Below, one piece after another: positions 55,398-64,000 of a stretch of DNA of 64,000 bases. Each line of letters opens with the position of its first letter. The stretch's first letter is position 1. The DNA lies in assembly GCF_001746755.1 (NCBI RefSeq), contig NZ_MCGG01000055.1:1-64000 (forward strand), read 5' to 3'. This stretch comes from Magnetovibrio blakemorei (GTDB lineage: Bacteria; Pseudomonadota; Alphaproteobacteria; Rhodospirillales; Magnetovibrionaceae). The position numbers and the translations under genes are program-made. A model generated the notes under the pieces. That model was not told where the DNA came from. It saw only the letters and a list, made by a program, of their open reading frames with translations, and searched no databases.

Positions 55398-55934
55398 TTG
55401 CCCAACGTGCCCAAGATCACCCGCCCCATCGCCCTGATCGGCTTGATGGGCGCAGGCAAAAGCACTGTCGGGCGACGCTTGGCGAAACGCTTATCGGTGC
55501 CCTTTATCGATTCGGATGACGAAATTAAAAAGGCTGCGGGCAGCTCCATCGAAGATATCTTCGAACTTTTCGGTGAACAGGAATTTCGCGCTGGCGAACA
55601 ACGCGTGCTCGATCGCCTCTTAAATGGGGGGGCGATGGTTCTGGCCACTGGCGGCGGGGCGTTTATAAATAACGACGTTCGCAAACGCATTTTACAATCC
55701 GCCACATCCGTGTGGCTCAAAGCCGGGTTGGATTCGTTGGTGGAACGCACCTCCAGACGGGGTGGGCGACCGTTGTTAAAACAAGGCGACCCCAGAAAGA
55801 CGCTGGAAAAGCTGATCAATGACCGCTATCCCATATATGAACAAGCCACTGTCACCATTGAAACCGACAAGCTCAGCCACGACGGCGCGGTGGATTTGAT
55901 CATTCAAGCTTTGCAGGACCGAGACGACATATGA
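55398..55934 (+). CDS. aroK: Shikimate kinase AroK
   Basis: 178 residues. P-loop GLMGAGKST (15-23), shikimate-binding Asp-Ser-Asp region DSDDEIKK, FRAGEQRVL and ATGGGAF, and the lid RRGGRPLL are all present. Starts with TTG seven bases after AAGGAGA; no ATG precedes the conserved region. Phosphorylates shikimate in aromatic amino-acid synthesis. Overlaps aroB by ATGA. Confidence 0.95.
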   Translation: MPNVPKITRPIALIGLMGAGKSTVGRRLAKRLSVPFIDSDDEIKKAAGSSIEDIFELFGEQEFRAGEQRVLDRLLNGGAMVLATGGGAFINNDVRKRILQSATSVWLKAGLDSLVERTSRRGGRPLLKQGDPRKTLEKLINDRYPIYEQATVTIETDKLSHDGAVDLIIQALQDRDDI

Positions 55935-57067
55935 GCACAGCCCCTTCACAAGATACGGAAACCTTGCGCGTTGAATTAGGCGAACGGAGCTACGACATCG
56001 TCGTCGGGGCGGGCCTGATCAAGGATGCGGGCAAATGGATTGCCCCGGTTCTGGCGCGCCCCCGGGTCGTCATCGTCACCGACGAAAACGTCGCCGCTCA
56101 TTATTTGGCCCCGCTGACGAAATCCTTAAAAGACGCAAGCATTCGCGTTGACGCCATCACCCTGCCCGCTGGCGAACAGAGCAAAAGCTTTGCCCAATTT
56201 GAAAAGCTGTGTGAAAGCATTTTGGCGTTGGGGATTGAACGCTCCACCACGTTGATCGCGCTGGGCGGCGGTGTCATGGGCGATTTGGTGGGCTTTGCGG
56301 CGGCATCCATTCTGCGCGGCTTGGCCTTTATCCAAGTGCCAACCACACTGCTGAGCCAAGTCGACAGCTCGGTGGGGGGCAAAACCGGCATCAATACGGC
56401 GCACGGCAAAAACTTGGTGGGCGCGTTTTATCAGCCCAAACTGGTGTTGGCTGACACCGCGACCTTAAACACTTTGGACCGCCGTCAACTGCTGGCGGGC
56501 TACAGCGAAGTGGTCAAATATGGCTTGATCGATTCACCTGATTTTTACGAATGGCTGGAAAATCACGCCCAGGCGTTGATCGACGGAGACATGGACAAAC
56601 GCCGCCACGCGGTTCTCACCAGTTGTGCCGCCAAGGCCCGCGTGGTGGCCGAAGATGAGCGCGAAGGCGGCAAACGCGCCTTGTTGAACTTGGGCCATAC
56701 CTTTGGTCATGCCCTTGAGGCCGAAACCGGATACGGCGATGCTTTGTTGCACGGGGAAGCCGTCAGTATCGGCACCGTCATGGCATTTGACTTGTCCCAA
56801 CGCTTAGGCCTCTGCCCCGGTCAAGACTTTGGCCGCATGTTGGCCCACTTTGACGCCCTGAAATTGCCCACGGATCTACGTCGCTTGAACGCAGGCGATT
56901 GGACTGTGGATCGCTTGATGGCACACATGAGCCACGACAAAAAAGTTGAAGACGGTAAGCTCACGTTTATTTTGGCAAACCGCATTGGTCAGGCGTTTAT
57001 TTCGCGCGATGTGCAAAACAAAGACGTCCGCGAACTGCTCGATACCTGGCTGAAAAACAAAATCTGA
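55931..57067 (+). CDS. aroB: 3-dehydroquinate synthase AroB
   Basis: 378 residues. NAD-binding DENVAAHY region, GGGVMGDLVGFAAASILRG, IQVPTTLLSQVDSSVGGKTGIN and the metal ligands in NLGHTFGHALE and HGEAVSIG are intact. It cyclises DAHP to dehydroquinate in the shikimate pathway. Translationally coupled to aroK; the aroK-aroB pair is widespread in proteobacteria. Confidence 0.96.
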   Translation: MSTAPSQDTETLRVELGERSYDIVVGAGLIKDAGKWIAPVLARPRVVIVTDENVAAHYLAPLTKSLKDASIRVDAITLPAGEQSKSFAQFEKLCESILALGIERSTTLIALGGGVMGDLVGFAAASILRGLAFIQVPTTLLSQVDSSVGGKTGINTAHGKNLVGAFYQPKLVLADTATLNTLDRRQLLAGYSEVVKYGLIDSPDFYEWLENHAQALIDGDMDKRRHAVLTSCAAKARVVAEDEREGGKRALLNLGHTFGHALEAETGYGDALLHGEAVSIGTVMAFDLSQRLGLCPGQDFGRMLAHFDALKLPTDLRRLNAGDWTVDRLMAHMSHDKKVEDGKLTFILANRIGQAFISRDVQNKDVRELLDTWLKNKI

Positions 57068-57085
57068 TGAGGAACATCTAAAGGC

Positions 57086-58369
57086 ATGATTTACGTCGCC
57101 GCCGCTATTTTTGTCTTGTTGATTTTGTCTGCGTTTTTTTCCGGATCGGAAACCGCATTAACGGCCGCCTCGCGCCCGCTGATGCACCAGTTGGAAAAAG
57201 ATGGTAACCCCCGCGCCCAACTGATCAACAAGCTGCGCCATCACAAAGAACGCCTGATCGGCGCCATTTTGCTGGGCAACAATTTGGTCAATATCTTGGC
57301 CAGCGCCTTGGCCACCAGCTTGTTGATGACCATGTTTGGCGAGGCCGGGGTGGTCCTGGCCACGGTGGGCATGACATTGCTGGTGCTCATTTTTTCGGAA
57401 ATTCTGCCCAAGACTTATGCCATTCGCCATGCCAATCGCGCCGCTCTGGCGGTGGTGCCGACCATCAATATTTTGGTCATCGTGTTGCTGCCGTTCGTCA
57501 AAACCATCAACATCATCGTGCGCTTGTTGTTGCGCATGTTTGGCGTAGACCCCCACGCGTCCGACGGCCTGCATTCGTCAACGGCTGAGCTGCGCGGTGC
57601 CATTGAACTGCACGCCAGCCACGCCCAGGGTGAAGATAAAGAATCCGGGGTTATGCTGAGAAGCGTGCTCGATTTGGCCGATGTGCAAGTCGGCGAGATC
57701 ATGACCCATCGCAAAGGCGTCAGCGCCATCAATGCAACGGATCCGGTTGAGAGCATCATCACCCAAGTGCTCGAAAGCCCCTATTCCCGTCTGCCCTTAT
57801 GGCGTGATGAACCGGACAACATCGTCGGCGTTTTGCACGCCAAAGCCCTGTTGCGCGAAGTGCGTGAACACGCCAACGATCCTAAAAAACTCGAGCACCT
57901 CGACATCCTTTCGGTTGCCGCCAAGCCGTGGTTCGTTCCCGAATCCACGCAGCTTTTGGATCAATTGCAGGCGTTTCGTGCGCGGCGCGAACACTTCGCC
58001 ATGGTCGTCGATGAATATGGCAGCCTGTTGGGTATCGTCACCCTTGAAGATGTGCTCGAAGAAATTGTCGGTGAGATCGACGACGAAACCGATATCTTCG
58101 TGCCCGGTGTGCACATCCATACCGACGGCACCTTGGTGGTTCAAGGCGACGTCACCATTCGCGACCTCAACCGTCAATTCGACTGGGAACTGCCTGACGA
58201 AGAAGCCGCTACCATCGCCGGATTGATCTTACACGAATCCCGGCGCATTCCCGACGTTGGGCAATCGTTCCGCTTTTTTGGGTTCCGCTTTGAAATTATG
58301 CGGCGCTATCACCACCAAATCAAAACCATACGCATCACGCCGCCCGTCAAAGACGATACTGCGCCCTAG
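57086..58369 (+). CDS. CNNM/CorB-type transporter with CBS pair and CorC_HlyC domain
   Basis: 427 residues. A DUF21 membrane domain with about four helices (ILSAFFSGSETALTAASRP, ILLGNNLVNILASALAT, EILPKTYAIRHANR), a CBS pair (VGEIMTHRKG, HFAMVVDEYGSLLGIVTLEDVLEEIVGEI) and a CorC_HlyC domain. Homologues are Mg2+ exporters or regulators of CorA (CorB). Third gene of the aroK-aroB-corB run that is typical of alphaproteobacteria; 18 bases after aroB. Confidence 0.9.
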   Translation: MIYVAAAIFVLLILSAFFSGSETALTAASRPLMHQLEKDGNPRAQLINKLRHHKERLIGAILLGNNLVNILASALATSLLMTMFGEAGVVLATVGMTLLVLIFSEILPKTYAIRHANRAALAVVPTINILVIVLLPFVKTINIIVRLLLRMFGVDPHASDGLHSSTAELRGAIELHASHAQGEDKESGVMLRSVLDLADVQVGEIMTHRKGVSAINATDPVESIITQVLESPYSRLPLWRDEPDNIVGVLHAKALLREVREHANDPKKLEHLDILSVAAKPWFVPESTQLLDQLQAFRARREHFAMVVDEYGSLLGIVTLEDVLEEIVGEIDDETDIFVPGVHIHTDGTLVVQGDVTIRDLNRQFDWELPDEEAATIAGLILHESRRIPDVGQSFRFFGFRFEIMRRYHHQIKTIRITPPVKDDTAP

Positions 58370-58524
58370 CTCGAAAAAAGACTGGAACCATTGGTGTTAT
58401 CAAACAGCACATGACTTTCACCAAATAATTCTGTAAAAAAGTGCAGCGCAGCATTCTTTATGAGAGCATAATGGCGGCTGATCAGTTCGGAAGGAAGACA
58501 ACCCAAATGGGGAGAACCTCTGTC

Positions 58525-58971
58525 ATGCAACGGCGCATCATTCCCGACGTTGTGTCCGCCCAAGACGTTGTGGCGCTCAACACGTCCAGTTCCGTTCACA
58601 CCGCCGTGCAGGCCATGAGCACGCACAACATTGCGGCCATCGCTGTAACGGATGGAAACCAGCGCCTGCTGGGCATTGTGACCGAACGCGACATCACTCA
58701 CCGCGTTCTTGCATGTGGGCTCAACCCACTGAACACGCCATTGAGCGATATCATGACGGAAAATCCTGAACATCTGCGCCCCACGGACAGTTGTTTAGAT
58801 GCCATCGAATTGATGCTGTCGCGCAACATTCGTCACTTGCCGGTTATCGACATGGACCGTCGGGTCATTGCGGTGGTGTCCATGCGAGACCTGTTGGAAA
58901 CCGCGTTGGAAGTCCTCAACATCGACATTGACGAAGCGCGCTACGACGCATTCGCCCCTGAAGAAGAATAG
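58525..58971 (+). CDS. CBS-domain pair protein
   Basis: 148 residues, two CBS domains and nothing else. VHTAVQAMSTHNIAAIAVTDGNQRLLGIVTERDI and CLDAIELMLSRNIRHLPVIDMDRRVIAVVSMRDL are the cores. Such proteins bind adenosyl nucleotides and act as energy sensors of partner proteins. The ATG beginning MQRRIIPD lies 8-9 bases after GGAGA; the open frame starts 28 codons earlier. Own transcription unit. Confidence 0.85.
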   Translation: MQRRIIPDVVSAQDVVALNTSSSVHTAVQAMSTHNIAAIAVTDGNQRLLGIVTERDITHRVLACGLNPLNTPLSDIMTENPEHLRPTDSCLDAIELMLSRNIRHLPVIDMDRRVIAVVSMRDLLETALEVLNIDIDEARYDAFAPEEE

Positions 58972-59012
58972 TCCTCAAGAACAAAACACACCGGACCAAA
59001 GGCGCAATGCCA

Positions 59013-59330
59013 TCAGTCTAACAATGAGCCTGTGCGGACCACACCCTGGGATTTCGGGCTCCGCTCCCGCTTTGCCAGACGTCCATGCCCCACACGCGCA
59101 TGCCCGGCATCGGACGCCGCAGCGCGGAAGTAGCCGAGAATAAAGGTCCGAACTGCCGCCGTCCGGCTAGAGCCTTTGCGGTGCTGGTCGACGTGAGTGC
59201 AGGTCTCATGCACGGTCATCTTTTCGCGTTCGCAAATTTCTTCGAGCGCCTCCCAGACATCTCTTTCTAGACGCAAGCTGGTGCGATGGCCATTTACGGA
59301 CACGTTTCTGCTTTGAAGACGGCTATTCAT
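59013..59330 (-). CDS. Ribbon-helix-helix DNA-binding-like protein
   Basis: 105 residues from MNSRLQSRNV. HRTSLRLERDVWEALEEICEREKMTVHETC is an RHH_4-type fold: a beta-strand that binds DNA followed by two helices. The last 45 residues (basic, Gly/Arg-rich) are unlike the fold. Probably a small transcription regulator; targets unknown. The upstream ORF adds 22 residues without conservation. Confidence 0.75.
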   Translation of the reverse strand: MNSRLQSRNVSVNGHRTSLRLERDVWEALEEICEREKMTVHETCTHVDQHRKGSSRTAAVRTFILGYFRAAASDAGHARVGHGRLAKRERSPKSQGVVRTGSLLD

Positions 59331-59564
59331 ACCTGCGCGAGCCTCATTATTGATTGTTTCAATGTTTGGAAAGCAACATGCTTTCCCCATCCACATCGAT
59401 CACGCGACAAGCGATATCCACCGATGTAACAAACCAACAATACGGACATGCAACGCACTTTTCAATTGTATATATTATCTACTCGTCAACCTTTTATAAT
59501 AACAAAATGCACTTGTTCAGAAAATTTGCCCCCATAATCGCGCCATAACGCTTTAAAGGCCCAT

Positions 59565-59840
59565 TTATTCCTTAACTTCGCTTGGAGAGAACGTCTTCAG
59601 TTCCAAAGCATGAATTTGAGCGGTCATTTCTTGGGCCAAGGCCGCATACACCATGCGCTGCCTCTGTACCCGACTTTGACCTTCGAAAGCGCTGGAGACC
59701 ACGGTTACGGCAAAATGGCTTTCCCCACTGGGGTGCGCACCGGCATGGCCAGCATGCTTGGCACTGTTATCAATAACTTCAAGGTGCTCGGGGCTTAATG
59801 CCGCCGTCAATTTTTGTTCGATGGTCGTGCACACGCGCAT
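59565..59840 (-). CDS. BolA-family protein
   Basis: 91 residues. A class II KH-like BolA fold: IEQKLTAALSPEHLEVIDNSAKHAGH, SGESHFAVTVVSSAFEG, and RQRMVYAALAQEM with the HALELKTFSP end. BolA proteins, with monothiol glutaredoxins, sense iron-sulfur status; in alphaproteobacteria a relative (Mur) is separate. ATG (MRVCTTIEQ) is about eight bases after AGGA. Divergent from the J-domain gene, a conserved alphaproteobacterial order. Confidence 0.9.
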   Translation of the reverse strand: MRVCTTIEQKLTAALSPEHLEVIDNSAKHAGHAGAHPSGESHFAVTVVSSAFEGQSRVQRQRMVYAALAQEMTAQIHALELKTFSPSEVKE

Positions 59841-59996
59841 AATGTCATCCTCAATAGGGCTGTTCCTGGAAAGAGAAGTAAGGTATTTGTCCGCAAGATC
59901 AAGACCCAATGCAGCTCAACGCCCCCTATCGTGCGTCTTTATGCACGCAGGTGTGTGCAGCTTGCATGACGAACACGGAAGTCCCATAGTTAAAAT

Positions 59997-60614
59997 ATGG
60001 CCAACCAAGCACGCAAACCTGGGCTAGACGCCCCGTTTAAAACGCGTTCCAAGCGTGCTCGTACGGAACAAGCGCCCAGTATGCGCGTCTGTGATCGGCA
60101 AGGCTGCTCACAAGAGGGCACTTTTCGCACCCACCGATCACCGCGCGAAATGGGCAGTCATGTGTGGTATTGCGACGACCACATCCGCGAACACAATAAG
60201 GCGTGGAATTATTTTGACGGCCTCACCGACGAAGAAGTCGAAGCCGTCATCAAAAACGATACCGTCTGGCAACGCCCCACGTGGGAGCTGGGCTCCAAGG
60301 CCGACCAAGCGAAGGCCCGCGCTTTTGCCGCGGGGGGGCGCATTCAAGACGACTTTGGCCTGTTTAACGATGCAACGGGGCATACCCAAGATCAAAGAAA
60401 AAATCGCATTTTCCACCCCGACACCCCGGAAGCCAAGGCTTATGCGATCCTTGACCTGTCGCCCCCCATCACCATCGAAGATTTAAAGGCGCGCTATAAG
60501 AAGCTTGTCAAACGCCACCATCCCGACGCCAACGGCGGCAGCAAGGAGGCGGAAGAGGCGTTCAAAGAAATCGCCCTTGCATATCAGACGATCCTGAAAC
60601 ACTTTAGTGGCTAG
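59997..60614 (+). CDS. J-domain (DnaJ-like) protein
   Basis: 205 residues. A J domain at the C terminus (about 145-205) with the HPD motif in [10 protein letters not shown]; the N terminus has [12 protein letters not shown] and [18 protein letters not shown], a zinc-ribbon-like pair of Cys/His groups. This J-at-the-end layout is the usual alphaproteobacterial 'DnaJ domain protein' upstream of cobS. It may recruit DnaK to the cobaltochelatase or other clients; no proof in sequence. Confidence 0.85.
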   Translation: MANQARKPGLDAPFKTRSKRARTEQAPSMRVCDRQGCSQEGTFRTHRSPREMGSHVWYCDDHIREHNKAWNYFDGLTDEEVEAVIKNDTVWQRPTWELGSKADQAKARAFAAGGRIQDDFGLFNDATGHTQDQRKNRIFHPDTPEAKAYAILDLSPPITIEDLKARYKKLVKRHHPDANGGSKEAEEAFKEIALAYQTILKHFSG

Positions 60615-60703
60615 GGCAACGCCCCCTAAATCGTCTTTACTTCGCCTCCCCTGGGCACCGATACCCAAGCGCCATCGGGCCCAACACACAAACGGAATGC
60701 ATT

Positions 60704-61708
60704 ATGACCGTCGCCATCAAAACAGCCGCGCACAAGTCCGCCTTTCCCTTAAGCGCCCCAGACATCAGCGTTGATGTGCGCCAGACCTTCGGTCTGGACG
60801 TGGACATGGAAACGCCCGCCTTTTCCCAAGGTGAAGAGCACGTGCCCGCCATTGATGAAAACTATCAGTTTGATTTCGACACCACGTTGGCCATCTTGGC
60901 GGGTTTCAAGCACAACCGCCGGGTGATGATTCAAGGCTATCACGGCACCGGAAAATCAACCCATATCGAACAAGTGGCGGCGCGTCTGAACTGGCCCATG
61001 ATCCGCGTCAACTTAGACAGTCACGTCAGCCGCATTGATTTGGTGGGCAAAGACGCCATCGTCTTAAAAGACGGTCAACAAGTAACGGAATTTCGCGAAG
61101 GCATTTTGCCGTGGGCATTGCAAAACCCGGTGGCGATTGTGTTCGACGAATACGACGCGGGCCGTCCCGACGTGATGTTCGTGATTCAGCGCGTTTTGGA
61201 AGTCGAAGGCAAACTGACGTTGCTCGACCAAAGCCGCGTGATCAAACCGCACCCCTACTTTCGCCTGTTTTCCACCACCAACACCATCGGTCTGGGCGAC
61301 ACCACGGGGCTGTACCACGGCACCCAGCAAATCAACCAAGGGCAAATGGACCGTTGGAACATCGTCGCAACGTTGAACTACCTGCCCCACGATGATGAGA
61401 CGAAAATCATTTTGTCCAAGGTCAAAGACTATCAAAATGACGAAGGCCGGGCCATCGTGTCCGCCATGGTGCGGGTGGCCGATCTCACCCGTGAAGGCTT
61501 TGTCAGCGGCGACATCTCCACCGTTATGAGCCCGCGTACGGTTCTGACGTGGGCGGAAAATGCACAAATTTTCAGCGATGTCGGCACCGCATTCCGCATG
61601 AGTTTCCTCAACAAATGCGACGAGATGGAACGCGCCATCGTGGCTGAATATTACCAGCGCTGCTTTAACAAAGAGCTGCCCGAATCGCTGATCAAAACCA
61701 AAACCTGA
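60704..61708 (+). CDS. cobS: Aerobic cobaltochelatase AAA+ subunit CobS
   Basis: 334 residues. Walker [10 protein letters not shown] (78-86), Walker [10 protein letters not shown], and the sensor region [23 protein letters not shown] are CobS-specific. With CobT it forms the ATPase that helps CobN insert cobalt into hydrogenobyrinate diamide in aerobic B12 synthesis. No cobN here. Twenty-five bases before cobT. Confidence 0.96.
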   Translation: MTVAIKTAAHKSAFPLSAPDISVDVRQTFGLDVDMETPAFSQGEEHVPAIDENYQFDFDTTLAILAGFKHNRRVMIQGYHGTGKSTHIEQVAARLNWPMIRVNLDSHVSRIDLVGKDAIVLKDGQQVTEFREGILPWALQNPVAIVFDEYDAGRPDVMFVIQRVLEVEGKLTLLDQSRVIKPHPYFRLFSTTNTIGLGDTTGLYHGTQQINQGQMDRWNIVATLNYLPHDDETKIILSKVKDYQNDEGRAIVSAMVRVADLTREGFVSGDISTVMSPRTVLTWAENAQIFSDVGTAFRMSFLNKCDEMERAIVAEYYQRCFNKELPESLIKTKT

Positions 61709-61733
61709 GCCCAGCTGGAGAGCCCCTTAGGCC

Positions 61734-63608
61734 ATGTCCAAGGCAGAACCGCTCAACGAAACGCTGAAACGCGCCACCGCGTCAACGCTCAAGGCCATGA
61801 GCCAAAAGCGCGACATGGTGGTGAGCTTCGCGCGCGGTCAAAGTGGGGCGTCGTATACGAACGCAGCCGCCATCTTGCCGGAACCCGAACCTGAACCGCA
61901 TTTGAAGCCCAACGATATTTTGCGTCTGCGCGGCCAATCGGATGCCTTGGCGATGCGTTTGCAGTTTCATGACAAAAATCTGCACAACCGTCTAATGCCT
62001 GCGGGTGACGAAGCCCGCAGTGTTTTCAATGCCTTAGAACAGGCGCGCGTCGAAGCGGTGGGTGGCCGCATCTACCCCGGTGCCGGACACAACATGGCGA
62101 CCATGCACGAACAGGCCGCCGCCCCATTTCGCACCGTGTTTGATCGCGACCCTCAACACATGGCCCAGGCTTTGGCCATGATGGCTCGCGAACGTTTTAC
62201 GGGGGAAACTATTCCCGAAGCGGCAGGGACGCTGATTGAACAATGGCGTCCTTGGTTGGACACCAAAGCCCCTGGGCAACTGGACAAGCTGGCACAAGCG
62301 CTCGCCAACCAAGCCGACTTCGCGCGGGAAGCCGGCATGTTGATGAAAGCGCTTGAACTGCTGAACGAACTGCCCGGCGAAAGTGAATCCGACGCACAAT
62401 CTGACAACGATGCACAAAACCAAGACCAGGACGATCAAACGTCCGATGACGAAAGTCCGGAAGGCAGCGACGATCAAGACGGTGCGGGCGCGGTGGGCAC
62501 TGATGCGCTCAGCGCTGAGTTTTCCGACGGCCTTGACGGCGATGGTGGACAAGACGAAGACATGATGACGGGCGGCGAAACGCCTGCGGGTCCCACCGAG
62601 CATGACGATGCCTGGCCGCTGAACGCCCCCAACGACAACAAGCCCTACCGCCCTTACACCACCCAATTCGATCAAGTGATCGACGCGGAGGACTTAAGTG
62701 AAGCGGACGAGTTGCACCGCCTGCGTGAACAGCTCGATCGGCAATTGGACAAACTGCAAGGGGTGGTGACCAAACTCGCCAATCGCCTGCAACGGCGCTT
62801 GCTGGCCAAGCAAACCCGATCATGGGAATTCGATTTGGAAGAAGGCTTACTGGATGTCGCGCGGCTGTCGCGGGTGGTGATTGACCCCTATGCGCCGCTG
62901 TCGTTCAAAGAAGAAAAAGACGCTGATTTCCGCGATACCGTGGTGTCGTTGCTGATTGATAATTCCGGCTCCATGCGCGGACGGCCGATCACCATCGCCG
63001 CCATCAGTGCAGATGTCATGGCGCGCACCCTGGAACGCTGTGGCGTCAAAGTCGAAATCTTGGGATTTACCACCCGCGCCTGGAAAGGCGGGCTGTCGCG
63101 TGAGCATTGGGTTGAACAGCACAAACCGGAAAACCCCGGTCGCCTGAACGATTTGCGCCACATCATCTACAAAGCCGCCGATGCCCCATGGCGGCGCGTG
63201 CGGCGCAATTTGGGGCTGATGCTGAAAGAAGGCATTCTTAAGGAAAACATCGATGGTGAGGCCTTGATGTGGGCGCACAACCGGTTGCTGGCCCGCCCCG
63301 AACAACGGCGTATTTTGATGGTGATTTCCGACGGTGCGCCGGTCGATGACGCCACCCTCAGCGTCAATCCCGGCAATTATTTAGAACGCCACCTGCGCGA
63401 TGCCATTGAATGGATCGAAACCAAATCCTCGGTTGAACTGATCGCCATCGGCATCGGTCACGATGTCACGCGCTATTACAAACACGCCGTGACGCTGCTG
63501 GACGCCGAAGACTTAGGCGGCACAATCATGTCGGAACTGGCTGATTTGTTTGATGAAGACAGCAAAACTTCCGCGCAAAAGAAGCACCGGAAACATCGCG
63601 CTTTATAA
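61734..63608 (+). CDS. cobT: Aerobic cobaltochelatase subunit CobT
   Basis: 624 residues. An N-terminal helical region, a very acidic Asp/Gln/Ser-rich segment (about 215-290), and a C-terminal von Willebrand A domain with MIDAS DNSGS at 409-413 and later [12 protein letters not shown]. CobT binds CobS as a two-tiered chaperone-like complex. Family length ~630, so complete. No terminator seen immediately after. Confidence 0.95.
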   Translation: MSKAEPLNETLKRATASTLKAMSQKRDMVVSFARGQSGASYTNAAAILPEPEPEPHLKPNDILRLRGQSDALAMRLQFHDKNLHNRLMPAGDEARSVFNALEQARVEAVGGRIYPGAGHNMATMHEQAAAPFRTVFDRDPQHMAQALAMMARERFTGETIPEAAGTLIEQWRPWLDTKAPGQLDKLAQALANQADFAREAGMLMKALELLNELPGESESDAQSDNDAQNQDQDDQTSDDESPEGSDDQDGAGAVGTDALSAEFSDGLDGDGGQDEDMMTGGETPAGPTEHDDAWPLNAPNDNKPYRPYTTQFDQVIDAEDLSEADELHRLREQLDRQLDKLQGVVTKLANRLQRRLLAKQTRSWEFDLEEGLLDVARLSRVVIDPYAPLSFKEEKDADFRDTVVSLLIDNSGSMRGRPITIAAISADVMARTLERCGVKVEILGFTTRAWKGGLSREHWVEQHKPENPGRLNDLRHIIYKAADAPWRRVRRNLGLMLKEGILKENIDGEALMWAHNRLLARPEQRRILMVISDGAPVDDATLSVNPGNYLERHLRDAIEWIETKSSVELIAIGIGHDVTRYYKHAVTLLDAEDLGGTIMSELADLFDEDSKTSAQKKHRKHRAL

Positions 63609-63668
63609 AAACAGCGAACATAATTCTTGCCTCTTGTCCTATATCGCATAAGATCAATGTAATGAAAG

Positions 63669-63683
63669 CGAACGTAAAGTTCG
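63669..63683. promoter_or_regulatory. Short inverted repeat in front of the last gene
   Basis: CGAAC-GTAAA-GTTCG, 57 bases before the ATG of the partial gene. The only dyad in the gap after cobT; no T run, so more likely an operator or part of a promoter than a terminator. Confidence 0.3.
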
Positions 63684-63740
63684 TATACGATTTGCAACGG
63701 GACATTGAACCCGGCCGATAGAGTGGCCGACCATGAGTCC

Positions 63741-64000
63741 ATGAAAAGGATGAACTTGATACGCGTGCAGTTCTCACGTGCAATCCGGTACATGCGCAAC
63801 ACCCTTCAGATTTCACATCGGGGTGCGGCGCAAATGGCGTTGTTCGCCATGCTTTTCCAGGCCATGGTCCCGCTGAGTGTGGCCATCCCGCTTCCGGCGG
63901 ATTCGGACCTTCATGATGGTCGTTCCGCCTCCAACTTCTACCTCGTAATTTGCACGGCCTTTGGTGCACAGTCCCAAGCGGACGTTTCCGGGGAACCTCT
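63741..64000 (+). CDS. Small membrane protein, partial (DUF2946-like)
   Basis: 86 open codons that run off the window. The start MKRMNLIRVQFSRAI is basic; a hydrophobic stretch MALFAMLFQAMVPLSVAIPLP follows, then NFYLVICTAFG, a pattern seen in the alphaproteobacterial DUF2946 family of small membrane-anchored proteins, often near copper or TonB genes. Other in-frame ATGs (63750, 63792) are possible. The C terminus is not available, so the family assignment is tentative. Confidence 0.55.
   Translation, partial: MKRMNLIRVQFSRAIRYMRNTLQISHRGAAQMALFAMLFQAMVPLSVAIPLPADSDLHDGRSASNFYLVICTAFGAQSQADVSGEP

Noticed and set aside
1-64000. CRISPR array, rRNA or insertion sequence
   Set aside because: No regularly spaced repeats, no rRNA sequence and no transposase frame seen on reading both strands.

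Overview
The window looks like a chromosomal segment of a free-living alphaproteobacterium, most likely a Rhodospirillales-type organism (Magnetovibrio/Thalassospira/Rhodospirillum relatives are the closest in flavour; this is an inference from gene content, not a search). Supporting signs are an F1-ATPase zeta-subunit (DUF1476) gene, the bolA-dnaJ-cobS-cobT run, an aroK-aroB-corB run, a parvulin-argJ-mutT block near secA, an encapsulated-ferritin homologue of the Rhodospirillum rubrum type, and alphaproteobacterial phosphonate genes (TIGR03308-type acetyltransferase, DUF1045). Base composition looks mid-50s % GC by eye. Genes are tightly packed. I see no insertion sequence, prophage, CRISPR array or rRNA; there is one tRNA (Leu-UAA).

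Layout. 1-4.9 kb: the end of a histidine kinase, a U32-family tRNA-hydroxylation-type protein, a DMT exporter and an ABC-F ATPase (Uup). 5-10 kb, minus strand: a complete group 3b (sulfhydrogenase-type, NAD(P)-coupled) NiFe hydrogenase operon of beta, lone cNMP-binding protein, gamma, delta, alpha and maturation protease. 10-13.4 kb: tex and an EEP-family phosphodiesterase. 13.5-25 kb: a full C-P lyase phosphonate locus, with hexapeptide acetyltransferase and phnCD-terminator-phnE on one side of a phnF repressor gene and phnGHIJKLM-DUF1045 on the other, then convergent phnN. A perfect TGTCTAGACA palindrome lies in the phnF/phnG divergent region. No phnP is seen; the DUF1045 protein carries two HxT motifs of 2H phosphoesterases and may stand in for it.

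25-29.7 kb is accessory: an MFS transporter, then an overlapping amidoligase / class-I glutamine-amidotransferase-like hydrolase / FNT channel operon, then an orphan encapsulated-ferritin gene without shell gene or targeting tail. 30-39.6 kb is the most unusual part: an AraC-type regulator followed by four genes for exported proteins. These are a frameshifted helical protein, a Cys-rich helical protein ending in one six-bladed tectonin propeller, a TPR-plus-secretin lipoprotein, and a protein built of three six-bladed tectonin propellers. Three copies of a CGTTAGA motif lie between the regulator and the first structural gene. I regard this as the best candidate for an undescribed system.

40-64 kb is mostly core: the ATPase zeta subunit, tRNA-Leu, a CinA-type molybdopterin-binding protein, a GNAT-NUDIX fusion, argJ, a parvulin, an LpxR-like lipid A deacylase, a receiver-domain protein, secA, accA (convergent with secA, sharing a bidirectional terminator), a malyl-CoA-lyase-family gene, xerD with a large exported helical protein and a previously untracked 46-residue membrane protein, aroK-aroB-corB, a CBS protein, a ribbon-helix-helix protein, bolA, a J-domain protein, cobS, cobT and the beginning of a small membrane protein that runs off the window.
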